A stretch of DNA of 64,000 nucleotides from positions 496,001-560,000 of the forward strand of contig SZNP01000001.1 of assembly GCA_005239435.1 (NCBI GenBank). Reading direction: 5' to 3'. This DNA is from Halorussus salinisoli (lineage in GTDB: Archaea > Halobacteriota > Halobacteria > Halobacteriales > Haladaptataceae). How positions within the stretch are numbered: position 1 is the first letter of the stretch; every line of letters begins with the position of its first letter. The notes beneath the pieces were generated by a model, which was given only the letters and a program-made list of their open reading frames with translations, made no database searches and had not been told where the DNA came from. This document shows, piece after piece, positions 36,080-44,433 of this stretch. The translations under genes and the position numbers were made by a program.

Positions 36080-36170
36080 CGACTGAGATTCGCCGCTTCC
36101 GATCATTTCTGGCATTACGGCAACGACTGCAACACTTCGCCGAACTGTGGCCACCTCGTGGACCCGTTCG
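36080..36170 (+). pseudogene. N-terminal fragment of a third sulfatase
   Basis: A short stretch reads SDHFWHYGNDCNTSPNCGHL, which aligns without gaps to [20 protein letters not shown] of the sulfatase at 33126. The match is also clear in DNA, including the identical run AACACTTCGCCGAAC-type block. The fragment has no start, no CxPSR motif and no continuation, and is embedded in an otherwise gene-free 480-base spacer (35938-36418). It is a degraded remnant of a tandem sulfatase copy. The rest of the spacer shows nothing recognisable. Confidence 0.7.
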
Positions 36171-36418
36171 AGACTGAGAGACACCCTCGCGTGACGGTCT
36201 GGGGCCGTTCGTCCAGAACCGCGACTACGTCGGCCGTGAACTGCAAACGGACCCGAGGGTCGGTATTCCGAGACGACATCTCCGTATGGATACTCGATAT
36301 TTGGAGTCGCTCGGAGCGACGTGACGGACCGACGTCTAGCCCTTACGGGCCGACGCCGTAACCGAGTAGATTTGACTGCTCCGCAGTAACTATTGGTCGT
36401 CCGTCCGACGTAGTAGCA

Positions 36419-37090
36419 ATGCCAACGAAACTTTCAGTGCTCGCTATCGGTGGAAACAGATTTCCGTTTCATCGGTTCGACGAGTCAGGACCGCTGCTCG
36501 CGAACGCGCTCGACAACGACTCCATCGAGGTCACCCTTACGACGGGCCGCGACGTACTGACTGACCTCTCGGGATACGACGTCGTCCTCGATTACTTGAC
36601 TGACAGCACGCTCGAGGACGAACAGCGAGACGGATTGCTGTCGTTCGTCCGGAACGGCGGCGGTTACGTCGGAGTCCACTGCGCGGCCGACCTGACGACC
36701 ACGGCGGCCGACGGCCAGGACGAACTCATCGACGGTCGTGACGCCCCGTTTCCCGAACTCCGGAACCTGTTAGGTGGCCACTTCGTCACCCATCCCGAGC
36801 AGACGGCCTTCGACGTTCGTATCGTGGACAGCTACCATCCAATATCCGCTTCGCTCAGCGATATACGGGTCTGGGACGAGCCATACGTCCTCAACGTCGA
36901 CGTGGACGACGTTCGCGTCCTCGCCCGAATGGACCATCCCGAATATGCGGACATGCCGGTCGCGTGGGTACGGGAGTTTTATGACGGGCGCGTATTCTAC
37001 AGCTCGCTCGGGCACGGCGAACCGGCATTGAGCAACGTGGGCGTCCGCGAGTTACTTCGGCGTGCCGTACGCTGGGCCGGTGGGCGTTGA
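36419..37090 (+). CDS. ThuA-like (class I amidotransferase-like fold) protein 1
   Basis: The protein has 223 residues and an ATG start. It has the ThuA pattern: VLAIGGNRFPFHRFDESGP, then NGGGYVGVHCAAD, GGHFVTHPEQT, and PVAWVREFYDGRVFYSSLGHG. The family was first linked to trehalose utilisation and has a flavodoxin/glutamine-amidotransferase-like fold without the usual Cys nucleophile. In sugar clusters it often accompanies Gfo/Idh dehydrogenases and TIM-barrel isomerases, as here. It presumably acts on a keto or oxidised disaccharide; biochemistry in archaea is unknown. Confidence 0.85.
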   Translation: MPTKLSVLAIGGNRFPFHRFDESGPLLANALDNDSIEVTLTTGRDVLTDLSGYDVVLDYLTDSTLEDEQRDGLLSFVRNGGGYVGVHCAADLTTTAADGQDELIDGRDAPFPELRNLLGGHFVTHPEQTAFDVRIVDSYHPISASLSDIRVWDEPYVLNVDVDDVRVLARMDHPEYADMPVAWVREFYDGRVFYSSLGHGEPALSNVGVRELLRRAVRWAGGR

Positions 37091-37174
37091 GCCTACGAAT
37101 CACGACGTTCGTTCGAGTTGTCTAGTTTTGCCGCTTGAGCAAGTTGTTTGACCGCATAGTGTGGGAGAACACGT

Positions 37175-37921
37175 ATGCCGACGACTGTCACCGTCTGGAA
37201 CGAGTATGTCCACGAACGGGAGCACGATGAAGTAGCGGATATCTACCCCGACGGTATCCACGGAACCATCGCGGCCGCACTCGAAGAGCGAGGGTTCGAC
37301 ACGCAGACGGCCACGCTCGAAGAACCCGAACACGGCCTCACCGAAGACGTTCTCGACGAGACTGACGTCCTGACGTGGTGGGGTCACGCCGCCCACGACG
37401 AGGTCGACGACGACGTGGTCGAGCGAGTGAAGGCGCGCGTCCTCGACGGGATGGGATTAGTCGTCCTCCACTCGGCGCACTATTCGAAGATTTTCCGCGC
37501 GTTGATGGGAACGAGTTGCGGGCTGAAGTGGCGTGAGGCAGCCGAGACCGAACGCCTCTGGGTCACGAATCCCGCCCATCCCATCGTCGACGGAATCGAC
37601 GATCACATCGAGGTCCCCGAAGCCGAGATGTACGGCGAACACTTCGACATCCCTGAGCCGGACTCGCTGGTATTCACCTCTTGGTTCGAAGGCGGCGAAG
37701 TGTTCCGGTCGGGCTGCTGTTATTACCGCGGCGAAGGGCGTGTCTTCTACTTCCGGCCGGGACACGAAACGTATCCCGTTTACCACCAAGAAGAGATACA
37801 ACGGGTGCTGGCGAACGCCTGCGAGTGGGTTACGCCCAACCGAGATCGACCCGAAGTCGTCCGCGGCAATTACGACTCTATCGAGGATATCGACACCTCC
37901 GACGAGCGGTCGGTCCACTGA
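37175..37921 (+). CDS. ThuA-like protein 2
   Basis: The protein has 248 residues and an ATG start ([18 protein letters not shown]). The pattern VTVWNEY, then [17 protein letters not shown], then [25 protein letters not shown] and [18 protein letters not shown] is that of the ThuA trehalose-utilisation family, a different subgroup from the gene just upstream (85 bases between them). The two probably act in one pathway. It is convergent with the UspA gene. Confidence 0.9.
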   Translation: MPTTVTVWNEYVHEREHDEVADIYPDGIHGTIAAALEERGFDTQTATLEEPEHGLTEDVLDETDVLTWWGHAAHDEVDDDVVERVKARVLDGMGLVVLHSAHYSKIFRALMGTSCGLKWREAAETERLWVTNPAHPIVDGIDDHIEVPEAEMYGEHFDIPEPDSLVFTSWFEGGEVFRSGCCYYRGEGRVFYFRPGHETYPVYHQEEIQRVLANACEWVTPNRDRPEVVRGNYDSIEDIDTSDERSVH

Positions 37922-37993
37922 TCGGTACTATCCGAAGACGCACACATCGTTCGCCGTTGCAGTACGACTGACTACCACTCGCAGATGATCTTT

Positions 37994-38452
37994 TCACTCC
38001 GTTGCTAACGTAATCATCCCGTCGAAGTTGAGTATCACCGATTGGGCGGTATCGCCGAATAAGGCCTTCCCGGTCGGGGAACGTCGCTTTCCCCTGATGA
38101 ATACGTGATCGCATTCGCGGTCTTCCGCCACTTCGATGATTTTCGTGGACTTCGAATCGCTATCGACGACTACACCGACGGCTTCGTACTCTACATCGAT
38201 TTCTTGGAGAACCGTCTCCCCGGCTTCCTCCGCGGGTTTACGAGCAATACTAAGCCCGGTTTTATTGCCGTAGGAGGTGTTTTCTCTGTTCGCAATCCGC
38301 TCTAAAGTCTCGGCGTTGTTCTCATACTCTTCTTCCGTCAAGATTGAAAGAATTACAAGTGTTGCGTCGACGTTGGAAGCGAGTTCTCCTGCATTCCGGA
38401 GTAATTCTTCGTCTTCGTCGATAGATTCGACTACTGTGAGTGCGCGTTCCAT
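37994..38452 (-). CDS. Universal stress protein (UspA family)
   Basis: I start at the ATG complementary to 38450-38452 (MERALTVVESID); an in-frame GTG three codons earlier is less likely. The protein has 152 residues. The end has the ATP-binding pattern of one UspA branch, RGKRRSPTGKALFGDTAQSV (Gly-x2-Gly-x9-Gly-Ser/Thr-like), followed by the final strand. It is probably a cytosolic ATP-binding stress protein, not specific to the glycan pathway. Confidence 0.85.
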   Translation of the reverse strand: MERALTVVESIDEDEELLRNAGELASNVDATLVILSILTEEEYENNAETLERIANRENTSYGNKTGLSIARKPAEEAGETVLQEIDVEYEAVGVVVDSDSKSTKIIEVAEDRECDHVFIRGKRRSPTGKALFGDTAQSVILNFDGMITLATE

Positions 38453-38721
38453 CGTTTCCACAGTTTCAAATCATCGCATAAAGTTCTAATCGTTAGCGTA
38501 ATAAATAACATAGGATAATTGAATATTAACGGAAATGCGTGAGCTAAAGCGCGTAAGGCGAATACTACGAACCCTCGCGTCTACACTGGCCGTCAAAAGA
38601 GACCGTACGTCCGGAGGTTCGACCGCACCTGTCGTATTACTCCACAAAAATACGGCCTCGCTCCCGCCGACCACTTCCTCGCATCTGAGGTAAATCACCG
38701 TACTAATACGATTTCCCCATC
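38453..38721. other. Gene-free spacer left of the MITE
   Basis: A spacer of about 270 bases. AT-rich sequence at 38495-38535 may be the UspA promoter region. The 70-codon minus-strand frame at 38486-38698 has no family pattern and is not accepted as a gene. Confidence 0.4.
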
Positions 38722-38952
38722 GGCACTGTCTAGTTAAGAGGTTCCGGGGTTGACGGGGGTTACAGCCTCTTTCAAATCATTTTGGATAAGATGTTTTTCT
38801 ACTATTTTTGTGGGTTGTTGAGCGAGATTGGCGAATTCACGTCGCTCATGGCTTCCCGGTGCGTCGTCTCATCAACCGGACACTGGTTTCACCGCCGTTT
38901 TGACCTGTGCGTCGTACCACTGACTCTCGGTTTCGCCTAACTAGACAGTACC
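38722..38952. mobile_element. 231-bp MITE with IS6-type ends and perfect 8-bp target duplication
   Basis: The left end GGCACTGTCTAGTTAAG (38722-38738) and the complement of the right end, GGTACTGTCTAGTTAGG (38936-38952), match at 15 of 17 bases. Both sides are flanked by the same 8 bases, TCCCCATC (38714-38721 and 38953-38960), as IS6-family transposition produces. The ends also match the IR of the decayed IS6 element at 31535-32276 (GGCACTGTTTAGTT). The 197-bp interior has no transposase pattern, so this is a non-autonomous miniature element that a related IS6 transposase could have moved. Confidence 0.85.
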
Positions 38953-39002
38953 TCCCCATCTGGCACGGTCGGAATCGAAACACCCGACCAAACGAAACCC
39001 CC

Positions 39003-39233
39003 TCAGGCGGGGACGTTTCGACAGTACAAGACCATGTATCCGATACCGGCGACGAGCGGGATCAGTCCTGTGAAGTTGAGCATCACGATGACGTACGTGG
39101 CCGACTCCGGTGAAACGACTAAGAGCGATAGCGTGTTGAGTACGAGAATGAAGCCACAGACCATGAATAGAAGCTGAAGCATCCCCGCATAATTACACAA
39201 GTAATTTCGGAACCCGCCGTCCGTCTTCGCCAT
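39003..39233 (-). CDS. Small two-helix membrane protein
   Basis: The protein has 76 residues and an ATG start (MAKTDGGFRNYLCNYAGML). Two hydrophobic helices are seen: MLQLLFMVCGFILVLNTLSLLV and YVIVMLNFTGLIPLVAGIGYMVLY. The ends are short and polar. There is no recognised family. Good membrane topology and the lack of competing frames support it. Function unknown. Confidence 0.5.
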   Translation of the reverse strand: MAKTDGGFRNYLCNYAGMLQLLFMVCGFILVLNTLSLLVVSPESATYVIVMLNFTGLIPLVAGIGYMVLYCRNVPA

Positions 39234-39979
39234 GCGTATTCAGTGAACGGGTCGACGGGAAAAACCTTCGTTCGACATCGTCACGCAACCGACGGTTGGT
39301 CTGAAGAGAACACGTGACATCCTCCCGCGCCTTTAGGCGCGGGCCTCCCGAACCGCACAAGTGGCGGTTCCCGTCAATTCGGAACGGTGGGAGTCTTAGG
39401 TGTGCGACCGACGGCGCTGGCTCTGCCACGAAACCGATGCTCGTACCCTGTATAGGGCTTCGAGGTATCTGGTTGTTTTGTGTAGGTAGGCTTACCTTTT
39501 AGTTTCGGTTGAACGCCGGGGCAAACACCGAGTCAACTGCCAGTTTTCCGCGCACAGCCCATCACATACCGTGTGGGACTGTGAAACTTCCGACACGGGA
39601 GAACGTGAGACGATGACGGCGATTCAGCCACGCCGTAAACGCCGTGGTATTCTCGCCTGTAATCTCTATAAACTACCAATGTAACTACTCGGTCTGGCAG
39701 CCTATCCTGCTAGCCTGCTATCTACGCTACAGGTGACTTCCGTGGGCCATCGTACACGTGGCGTGTTCGAATCTCGGTCACTTCCACTACCCTATAGATA
39801 GAGTGCTAATCCTCCGCAAGCGGCAGGCGGGTTAGGGTTGGTGGCTCGGAACGACGCCTTCGTACCTGACAAGGATTGTCAACACTTACTGCTTCGTCGG
39901 ACAACGCAGTTGAGAGGCACTGTTTTCTTCTCCCTACCGGCCCTCGCCGCTCGCTGAGGAAGAGGCTGAAGGCCTTGGA
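39234..39979. other. Eroded mobile-element DNA, no intact gene
   Basis: About 745 bases. The left part holds an IS200/IS605-type right end (39312-39380, listed separately). On the minus strand one frame reads TAWLNRRHRLTFSRVGSF (around 39580-39640), is interrupted by two stops, and continues into GNRHLCGSGGPRLKAREDV at the hairpin. This could be the tail of a decayed tnpB, but I cannot prove it. The imperfect hairpin CCACGCCG-TAAA-CGCCGTGG also occurs near 39628-39650. No functional gene is seen. Confidence 0.45.
39312..39380 (-). mobile_element. Solitary right end of an IS200/IS605 (IS1341-type) element, minus orientation
   Basis: Two hairpins lie side by side: CCCGCGCC-TTTA-GGCGCGGG (39324-39343, perfect 8-bp stem) and GAACCGC-(7)-GCGGTTC (39350-39370). 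Outside the first lies GTGACATCCTC, the complement of the GAGGATGTCAC end seen in haloarchaeal TnpB elements. It is organised like the end at 24300-24345 but in the opposite orientation. No intact tnpB is next to it. Confidence 0.7.
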
Positions 39980-40355
39980 TTAAATTGAGAATGATTCGGT
40001 GCTCAATAGATCCTCGGGTCCGCCACCAATTGCGTCCCGGTGGAAGTACTCGCGGAGGCCTCCGTACTTGACGTGATTCGCGATCGCCGCGACGGTCATC
40101 CCTTGATTGGCGGTGATGTACTTCTTCGTGACCGTCCCAGTCTCGACGTTCACGGAGTCGTAGAACCCGTACTTTCCGTAGGCGTCCAAGTCGCGAAGCG
40201 CCTTGACGTTTTCTTGGGCCGCGTCCGGTGCGTACTCTGCGGCAAGGAACGTCACGTGCGGAGTCACGATGCCCTTGTCCTCGTAACCGCCGATTCCGAG
40301 GTAGTTGATACCGAACGCACTGTACCCGTCGGGCGTCGCGCACGGTGACAGTCGA
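39980..40355 (-). pseudogene. C-terminal fragment of a glucanase/glucoamylase-like enzyme
   Basis: About 124 codons align to the end of the protein at 55718-57088: RLSPCATPDGYSAFG (versus GLSPCGTPDGYGIFG), TPHVTFLAAEYAPDA, KYGFYDSVN, TKKYITANQGMTVAAIANH and REYFHRDA. Similarity stops abruptly at about 40355, within the conserved WGLSPC block; the bases beyond belong to the promoter of the divergent gene at 40397. The N-terminal ~330 residues, including signal and catalytic region, are missing. It differs enough from the intact gene to be a remnant of a separate family member rather than a recent copy. Confidence 0.8.
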
Positions 40356-40396
40356 TAGCTACGTTTATTTTCGCACCAGCAGACCGTATCGGTACA

Positions 40397-41254
40397 GTGA
40401 CGCTGGAAGCAAATGCCAACCGCGCACGATGCCGTCTCATGTCGTACAACGTCCGCGTGGCGTTCCCCGGTGAAGACCGTGACAGGTGGGAACGACGGAA
40501 GGAAAGCGTTTCGAGCACCATTTACTTCCACCGCCCGGACATCGTGGGATTGCAGGAACCGACCGACCGGCAGTTGTCGGATCTTCGCGAGCGCCTTCCG
40601 GGATATCGATGGATCGGCGTCGGCCGCCGTGACGGCGAAACCGACGGCGAGTATTGTCCGATCGGCTACCGGCCAAATCGGTTCGACCTCGAGAACCACG
40701 CGACGTTCTGGCTCTCTGCATCTCCCGACGAACCGGGGAGTATCGGCTGGGACGCCGCCTACCCGAGGCTCGCCACGCAGGTCGAACTCCGCGACATCGA
40801 AACCGATGCTCGAATTCGAGTTTTCAATACGCACTTCGACCACGAAGGCGAGATGGCCCGTGAGGAGAGCGCACGCCTGCTACGGCGACGGATAAACTCG
40901 ACCGGAAGACAACCGACGGTCGTCACCGGAGACTTCAACTGCGTGGCCGACTCGGCCCCGTACCGAATTCTCACGGATTCGTCGTCGAACGCTCGCCGCC
41001 TCGTGGACGCGATGAACGCGGCCGAACGTCCCCATCACGGACCGCGAGCGACGTACACCGACTTCGACAGCCCCTCATCGGGGCGGAAAATCGACCACGT
41101 GTTCGTCACACCCGACGTCCAAGTGCGCCAGCACGCGACGTGCGCTGACACTCGCCCCGACGGTCGGTTCCCCTCCGACCACCTTCCGCTCGTTGCCGAT
41201 GTCGCGCTCCCCGCCGGAGACGGTTCCGGTGAGTTGTCCGAGTGCGGTCACTGA
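40397..41254 (+). CDS. Endonuclease/exonuclease/phosphatase-family protein
   Basis: Starts at the GTG at 40397; an internal ATG at 40439 would remove the strand RCRLMSYNVRV that begins the fold. The protein has 285 residues. It shows the EEP pattern: LMSYNVRV, IVGLQEP (Glu metal ligand), RVFNTHFDHEG (His/Asp), VTGDFNCVADSAPYR (Asp-x-Asn), KIDHVFVT and SDHLPLVADV (Asp-His). All metal and catalytic residues are present. Relatives include DNases, sphingomyelinases and inositol-phosphate phosphatases. No signal peptide is evident. Its context in a glycan island suggests phosphodiester or phosphate-ester cleavage, but this is open. Confidence 0.88.
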   Translation: MTLEANANRARCRLMSYNVRVAFPGEDRDRWERRKESVSSTIYFHRPDIVGLQEPTDRQLSDLRERLPGYRWIGVGRRDGETDGEYCPIGYRPNRFDLENHATFWLSASPDEPGSIGWDAAYPRLATQVELRDIETDARIRVFNTHFDHEGEMAREESARLLRRRINSTGRQPTVVTGDFNCVADSAPYRILTDSSSNARRLVDAMNAAERPHHGPRATYTDFDSPSSGRKIDHVFVTPDVQVRQHATCADTRPDGRFPSDHLPLVADVALPAGDGSGELSECGH

Positions 41255-41266
41255 GCGCGACGCACG

Positions 41267-43018
41267 TCAGCTACCGTCAACGCTCGTTCGGTTTTCGCCG
41301 GTAACGGAGCCGTCGTGTCGAACGACGACCGACTGATTCGTCGAGACGTTGGTGAACGTGTGTTCGGTCCCGTCGGGCCAGACGACGCGCACTCGCCTGA
41401 CGGTATGGTTCGCCAGGCCGAAGTGCAGCGTTCGAGAGTTTTGACTGAAGTAGTTCGTCCGACTGTTTCGATAGCGTATCTGAGTGCCGGCGTCGGTCGT
41501 GACGAAGACCCGCGCGCCGACGGCCGTCTGGTTCGCCGTCCCCTTCACCTGAACCTGAAGCCAATTCCCGGATACATGGCGGTTCTCGTAGAGCTTGAAT
41601 TTGCCGCTGGCGTCCGCCACGACGAGGTCCCGGTCACCGTCTTTGTCGTAATCGAGGACTGCGAGGCCGCGACCGTTCGACGGCTCGAATCCCGCTCGAG
41701 TCGCGTTTATCCGCTCGAACGAGTCGTTGGCGCGCATCCAGAGTGCTGGCGGCTTCGACGTTGGCTTCCACGTTTGCTGGCTGTTGGTCGGACTCCCGGT
41801 CTTTCGATTGTAATCTTGAGTCGTATGGACGAGATCGAGGTCGCCGTCGTTGTCGAGATCGACGAGATTGCCGGACCACCCCCAGCCGCCGCGACGGACG
41901 CCGTAGGCCGTCGCCGCGTCACGGAAAGTCGCGTTTCCGCGATTGATGAGGAGATTGTTGCCCCGACTCTTCATGTCGAGTCCGTTCTGCATCAGCCACA
42001 CCCGCTCCGGGCGTTTGTACTCGATGTTGGTCACGAAAATGTCCGGGCGGCCGTCTCCGTTGACGTCTGCCACTTCGGAGGCCATTCCGTGTCGGTTCGT
42101 CTCGTCGACCCGTCGTCGGGTGAAGGTGCCGTCGCGTTGGTTGACGTAGATAACGTCGTAGTTGAAATCGTTCGCGACGTGGATGTCCGGCCAGCCGTCG
42201 CCCGTAAAGTCGACGAAGCTGGTTGCGAGGCTCCACTTCTCACCGCCGATTCCCGCGTTCTCGACGCGTTCGAATTCAGAACAGTTCCCGCGGAATAGGT
42301 AGTTTCGATTGCCGTTGTCGTGGCGCAGGGACTTTCCTTGCGCGCGGTGGGGAACCGTATCCCGCCAATCACCGTTCTGTGTGATGAAGACGTCGAGACA
42401 CCCGTCTTGGTTGTAGTCGGCCGCCGCCGCACTCGTTCCCCACGTCAGGTTCACGGACAGTCCGATATCACGAACGCGGAAGGTGCCGCCGTCGTTTTCG
42501 AGGAACACCGCCTCACTACCCCGCGGCAGCAAGAGCAGGTCCTGCCAGCCGTCGTTGTCGTAGTCGAAGAACAGGCCGCCTTTGAAGACCGGATTGGTCA
42601 ACGCTGGGAGTGCGTTCGTCCGTTCGAAGCCGGACTTCGTGTTCCTGAACAACTGCGGCCGGTCGCCGCCGATAGTCAGCACGTCCGTGCGTCCGTCGTT
42701 ATCGTAATCGGCGACGAGGACCGCGCCTTTTCCGTTTCCGACGTTCGGCCCCGTTGTCTCGTATTCGAAGCCCTTCTGTACCGCGACTTCCTCGAACGTA
42801 GGAGGACTTTCGCCGGAGGAGGAGTGTTCCTCTCCTGCGGCGTCTGCAGCTTTCGGGGCTAGGACGCCACCTCCGGTACACCCGGAGAGCACGACGACCA
42901 CAGCGAGGACGACGGTCGCAACCGGGACGCTCCGTGGGAACCGGTCACTTTGAGTTGAGGCTCCGCACTCATCGGTGCCGTGGTCTGAGTCGTTCGATGT
43001 GGCTTTCTTCGTACTCAT
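41267..43018 (-). CDS. Lipoprotein with FG-GAP/VCBS repeats and ASPIC/UnbV domain (CRTAC1-like)
   Basis: I start at MSTKKATSNDSD (ATG complementary to 43016-43018), which overlaps the stop of the upstream gene by 4 bases. The protein has 583 residues. After a charged start there is a helix and lipobox VLAVVVVLSGC, so it is a predicted lipoprotein. Then come at least six FG-GAP/VCBS-type calcium-binding repeats (for example DYDNDGRTDVL, DVNGDGRPDIF, DLDNDGDLDLV). The C-terminus has the ASPIC/UnbV domain, ending VRVVWPDGTEHTFTNVSTNQ. It forms a seven-bladed beta-propeller outside the cell, probably binding carbohydrate or a partner protein. The overlap couples it to the Dyp-like partner. Confidence 0.88.
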   Translation of the reverse strand: MSTKKATSNDSDHGTDECGASTQSDRFPRSVPVATVVLAVVVVLSGCTGGGVLAPKAADAAGEEHSSSGESPPTFEEVAVQKGFEYETTGPNVGNGKGAVLVADYDNDGRTDVLTIGGDRPQLFRNTKSGFERTNALPALTNPVFKGGLFFDYDNDGWQDLLLLPRGSEAVFLENDGGTFRVRDIGLSVNLTWGTSAAAADYNQDGCLDVFITQNGDWRDTVPHRAQGKSLRHDNGNRNYLFRGNCSEFERVENAGIGGEKWSLATSFVDFTGDGWPDIHVANDFNYDVIYVNQRDGTFTRRRVDETNRHGMASEVADVNGDGRPDIFVTNIEYKRPERVWLMQNGLDMKSRGNNLLINRGNATFRDAATAYGVRRGGWGWSGNLVDLDNDGDLDLVHTTQDYNRKTGSPTNSQQTWKPTSKPPALWMRANDSFERINATRAGFEPSNGRGLAVLDYDKDGDRDLVVADASGKFKLYENRHVSGNWLQVQVKGTANQTAVGARVFVTTDAGTQIRYRNSRTNYFSQNSRTLHFGLANHTVRRVRVVWPDGTEHTFTNVSTNQSVVVRHDGSVTGENRTSVDGS

Positions 43019-44325
43019 GGGTTCGGTGTCGGGAGCGTTCGGTGTTCCCGAGGCGGCATCAGGAACGTCGCTCGGTTCGTTACTTCGATGTGGTCTAGGA
43101 TTCCGTTGTGACCGTCGGGGAGTTCGTCGGCGTACTCGTCGGCCTGCATGGCTTTGCGCGTCTTCACGAAGTCGCCGATTTCTCGCTGCCAGGAGTCGAA
43201 GTGCAGGCTCGGCTCTGCGGTTCCGTTGAAATCGCGCCGGAGGATGCGCGGCCGAAACTCGTCGTCTCTCGCCTTCCCGAGCTTTTGGCTGTGACCGAGA
43301 CAATTCTTTTTCTTCACGTCCTCCGGGATACGTTCGACTGATTCTTCGGTGACTCCACTATCACCTGCGAGGTTTTCGCCGACGTTCCCGACTTCTGTGG
43401 TCGTGTGTTCGGGACTGAACATCAACTCCGTCCGCCTCTCGCGGTCGTTCTCGTACCACGATTCGTCGTGGATTTCGAGCCGGGACACTTGCTGGGTCGT
43501 GGCGCCGGCGAACGGGCCTTCGCGGATGGCGATGCTGTCTTCGCTGGGAAGGCTGTCGGCGAAGCCCGACTGATACCCCATCGACAGCGGGGCTTCCTCC
43601 GGGAAGTGGTCCGCGTCGTATCGTTTGGCCGGCTGTCCCTTACCGAAGAATCCGTTCCGTCGCTCGGCTCGCTCGAAGATGTCGCTCAGGCCGCCTTTCA
43701 CCTTGACGCCGTTGAGCCGGTCGAGCCCACCAAACAGAGCTTCCTCGGCACCGAGTACGACCGACGCGTAGCCGCTCGCGAGGTGGACGACGGCGTCGTA
43801 GTGGTCCGGGGTTGGCTCCTCTTCACCCGTCGCTGTTAACACGTCCTCCGGGGGTCGGAGATCCAGCGATTCGGGCAGGGACGCGTCGAACCGGTCGAAG
43901 TACGACGGCGAGTAACCGACGGTGAACAGTAACCCCTCGTGAGAGACGGCACTGTTGTCGCCGCCGGTGCCCCGTTGGAACGCTCGTTCGAGCGTCCTGA
44001 ACGCAGCTTCGACGCGGTCACGCTCCGTCTCGGTTGGCTGACCGTCACCCGTGTAATTTAACAGTAACAACGACTGGTGCAGCGGGAGCGTCGTCGTTCC
44101 GAAGCGATTTCGGACGAGGTAGTCCGCCCAAGCGTGCTGGCGTTCGGGAAGCGTCGAGAGGTCGGACGGACCCTGCGGATATTGCTGCGTCGCGATGTCT
44201 GCGGACCCGCTTTCCTTCTGTAAGCATGCGCTCAAGGCGTTCGTTCCACCGATTGCGACGGCCGCCTTCAGGAACTCGCGGCGCGAGTTGCCGGACACCT
44301 CCCCGGAGGTGTGTGGACAAGGCAT
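43015..44325 (-). CDS. Tat-exported Dyp-type peroxidase-like protein (DUF7405-like)
   Basis: The protein has 436 residues and an ATG start. The Tat motif SRREFLKAAVAIGG ends in a possible lipobox (ALSAC). The body resembles dye-decolorising peroxidases: a GFADSLPSED segment where Dyp enzymes have the distal Asp loop, a C-terminal histidine in CLGHSQKLGKAR, the ILRRDF motif, and FDSWQREIGDFVKTRKAM. In classical Dyp proteins the loop is GFxDG; here the glycine is Ser. Heme binding is therefore plausible but not certain. I recall haloarchaeal relatives as DUF7405. It is coupled by ATGA overlap to the ASPIC/UnbV lipoprotein. Confidence 0.7.
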   Translation of the reverse strand: MPCPHTSGEVSGNSRREFLKAAVAIGGTNALSACLQKESGSADIATQQYPQGPSDLSTLPERQHAWADYLVRNRFGTTTLPLHQSLLLLNYTGDGQPTETERDRVEAAFRTLERAFQRGTGGDNSAVSHEGLLFTVGYSPSYFDRFDASLPESLDLRPPEDVLTATGEEEPTPDHYDAVVHLASGYASVVLGAEEALFGGLDRLNGVKVKGGLSDIFERAERRNGFFGKGQPAKRYDADHFPEEAPLSMGYQSGFADSLPSEDSIAIREGPFAGATTQQVSRLEIHDESWYENDRERRTELMFSPEHTTTEVGNVGENLAGDSGVTEESVERIPEDVKKKNCLGHSQKLGKARDDEFRPRILRRDFNGTAEPSLHFDSWQREIGDFVKTRKAMQADEYADELPDGHNGILDHIEVTNRATFLMPPREHRTLPTPNP

Positions 44326-44433
44326 ACCATGGCCATTCTGCTGGGGGGTTACATACTTTTCGCCACTCCGTCAGCGTCTGTCGATTAATGACTAGATACG
44401 TATTCGTTCGAAGAGGGACTTCCTTCCCCGACG

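Noticed and set aside
41315-42298. 327-codon plus-strand frame antisense to the ASPIC/UnbV gene
   Set aside because: Long antisense frames are expected in GC-rich haloarchaeal genes; the sense strand shows clear FG-GAP repeats.
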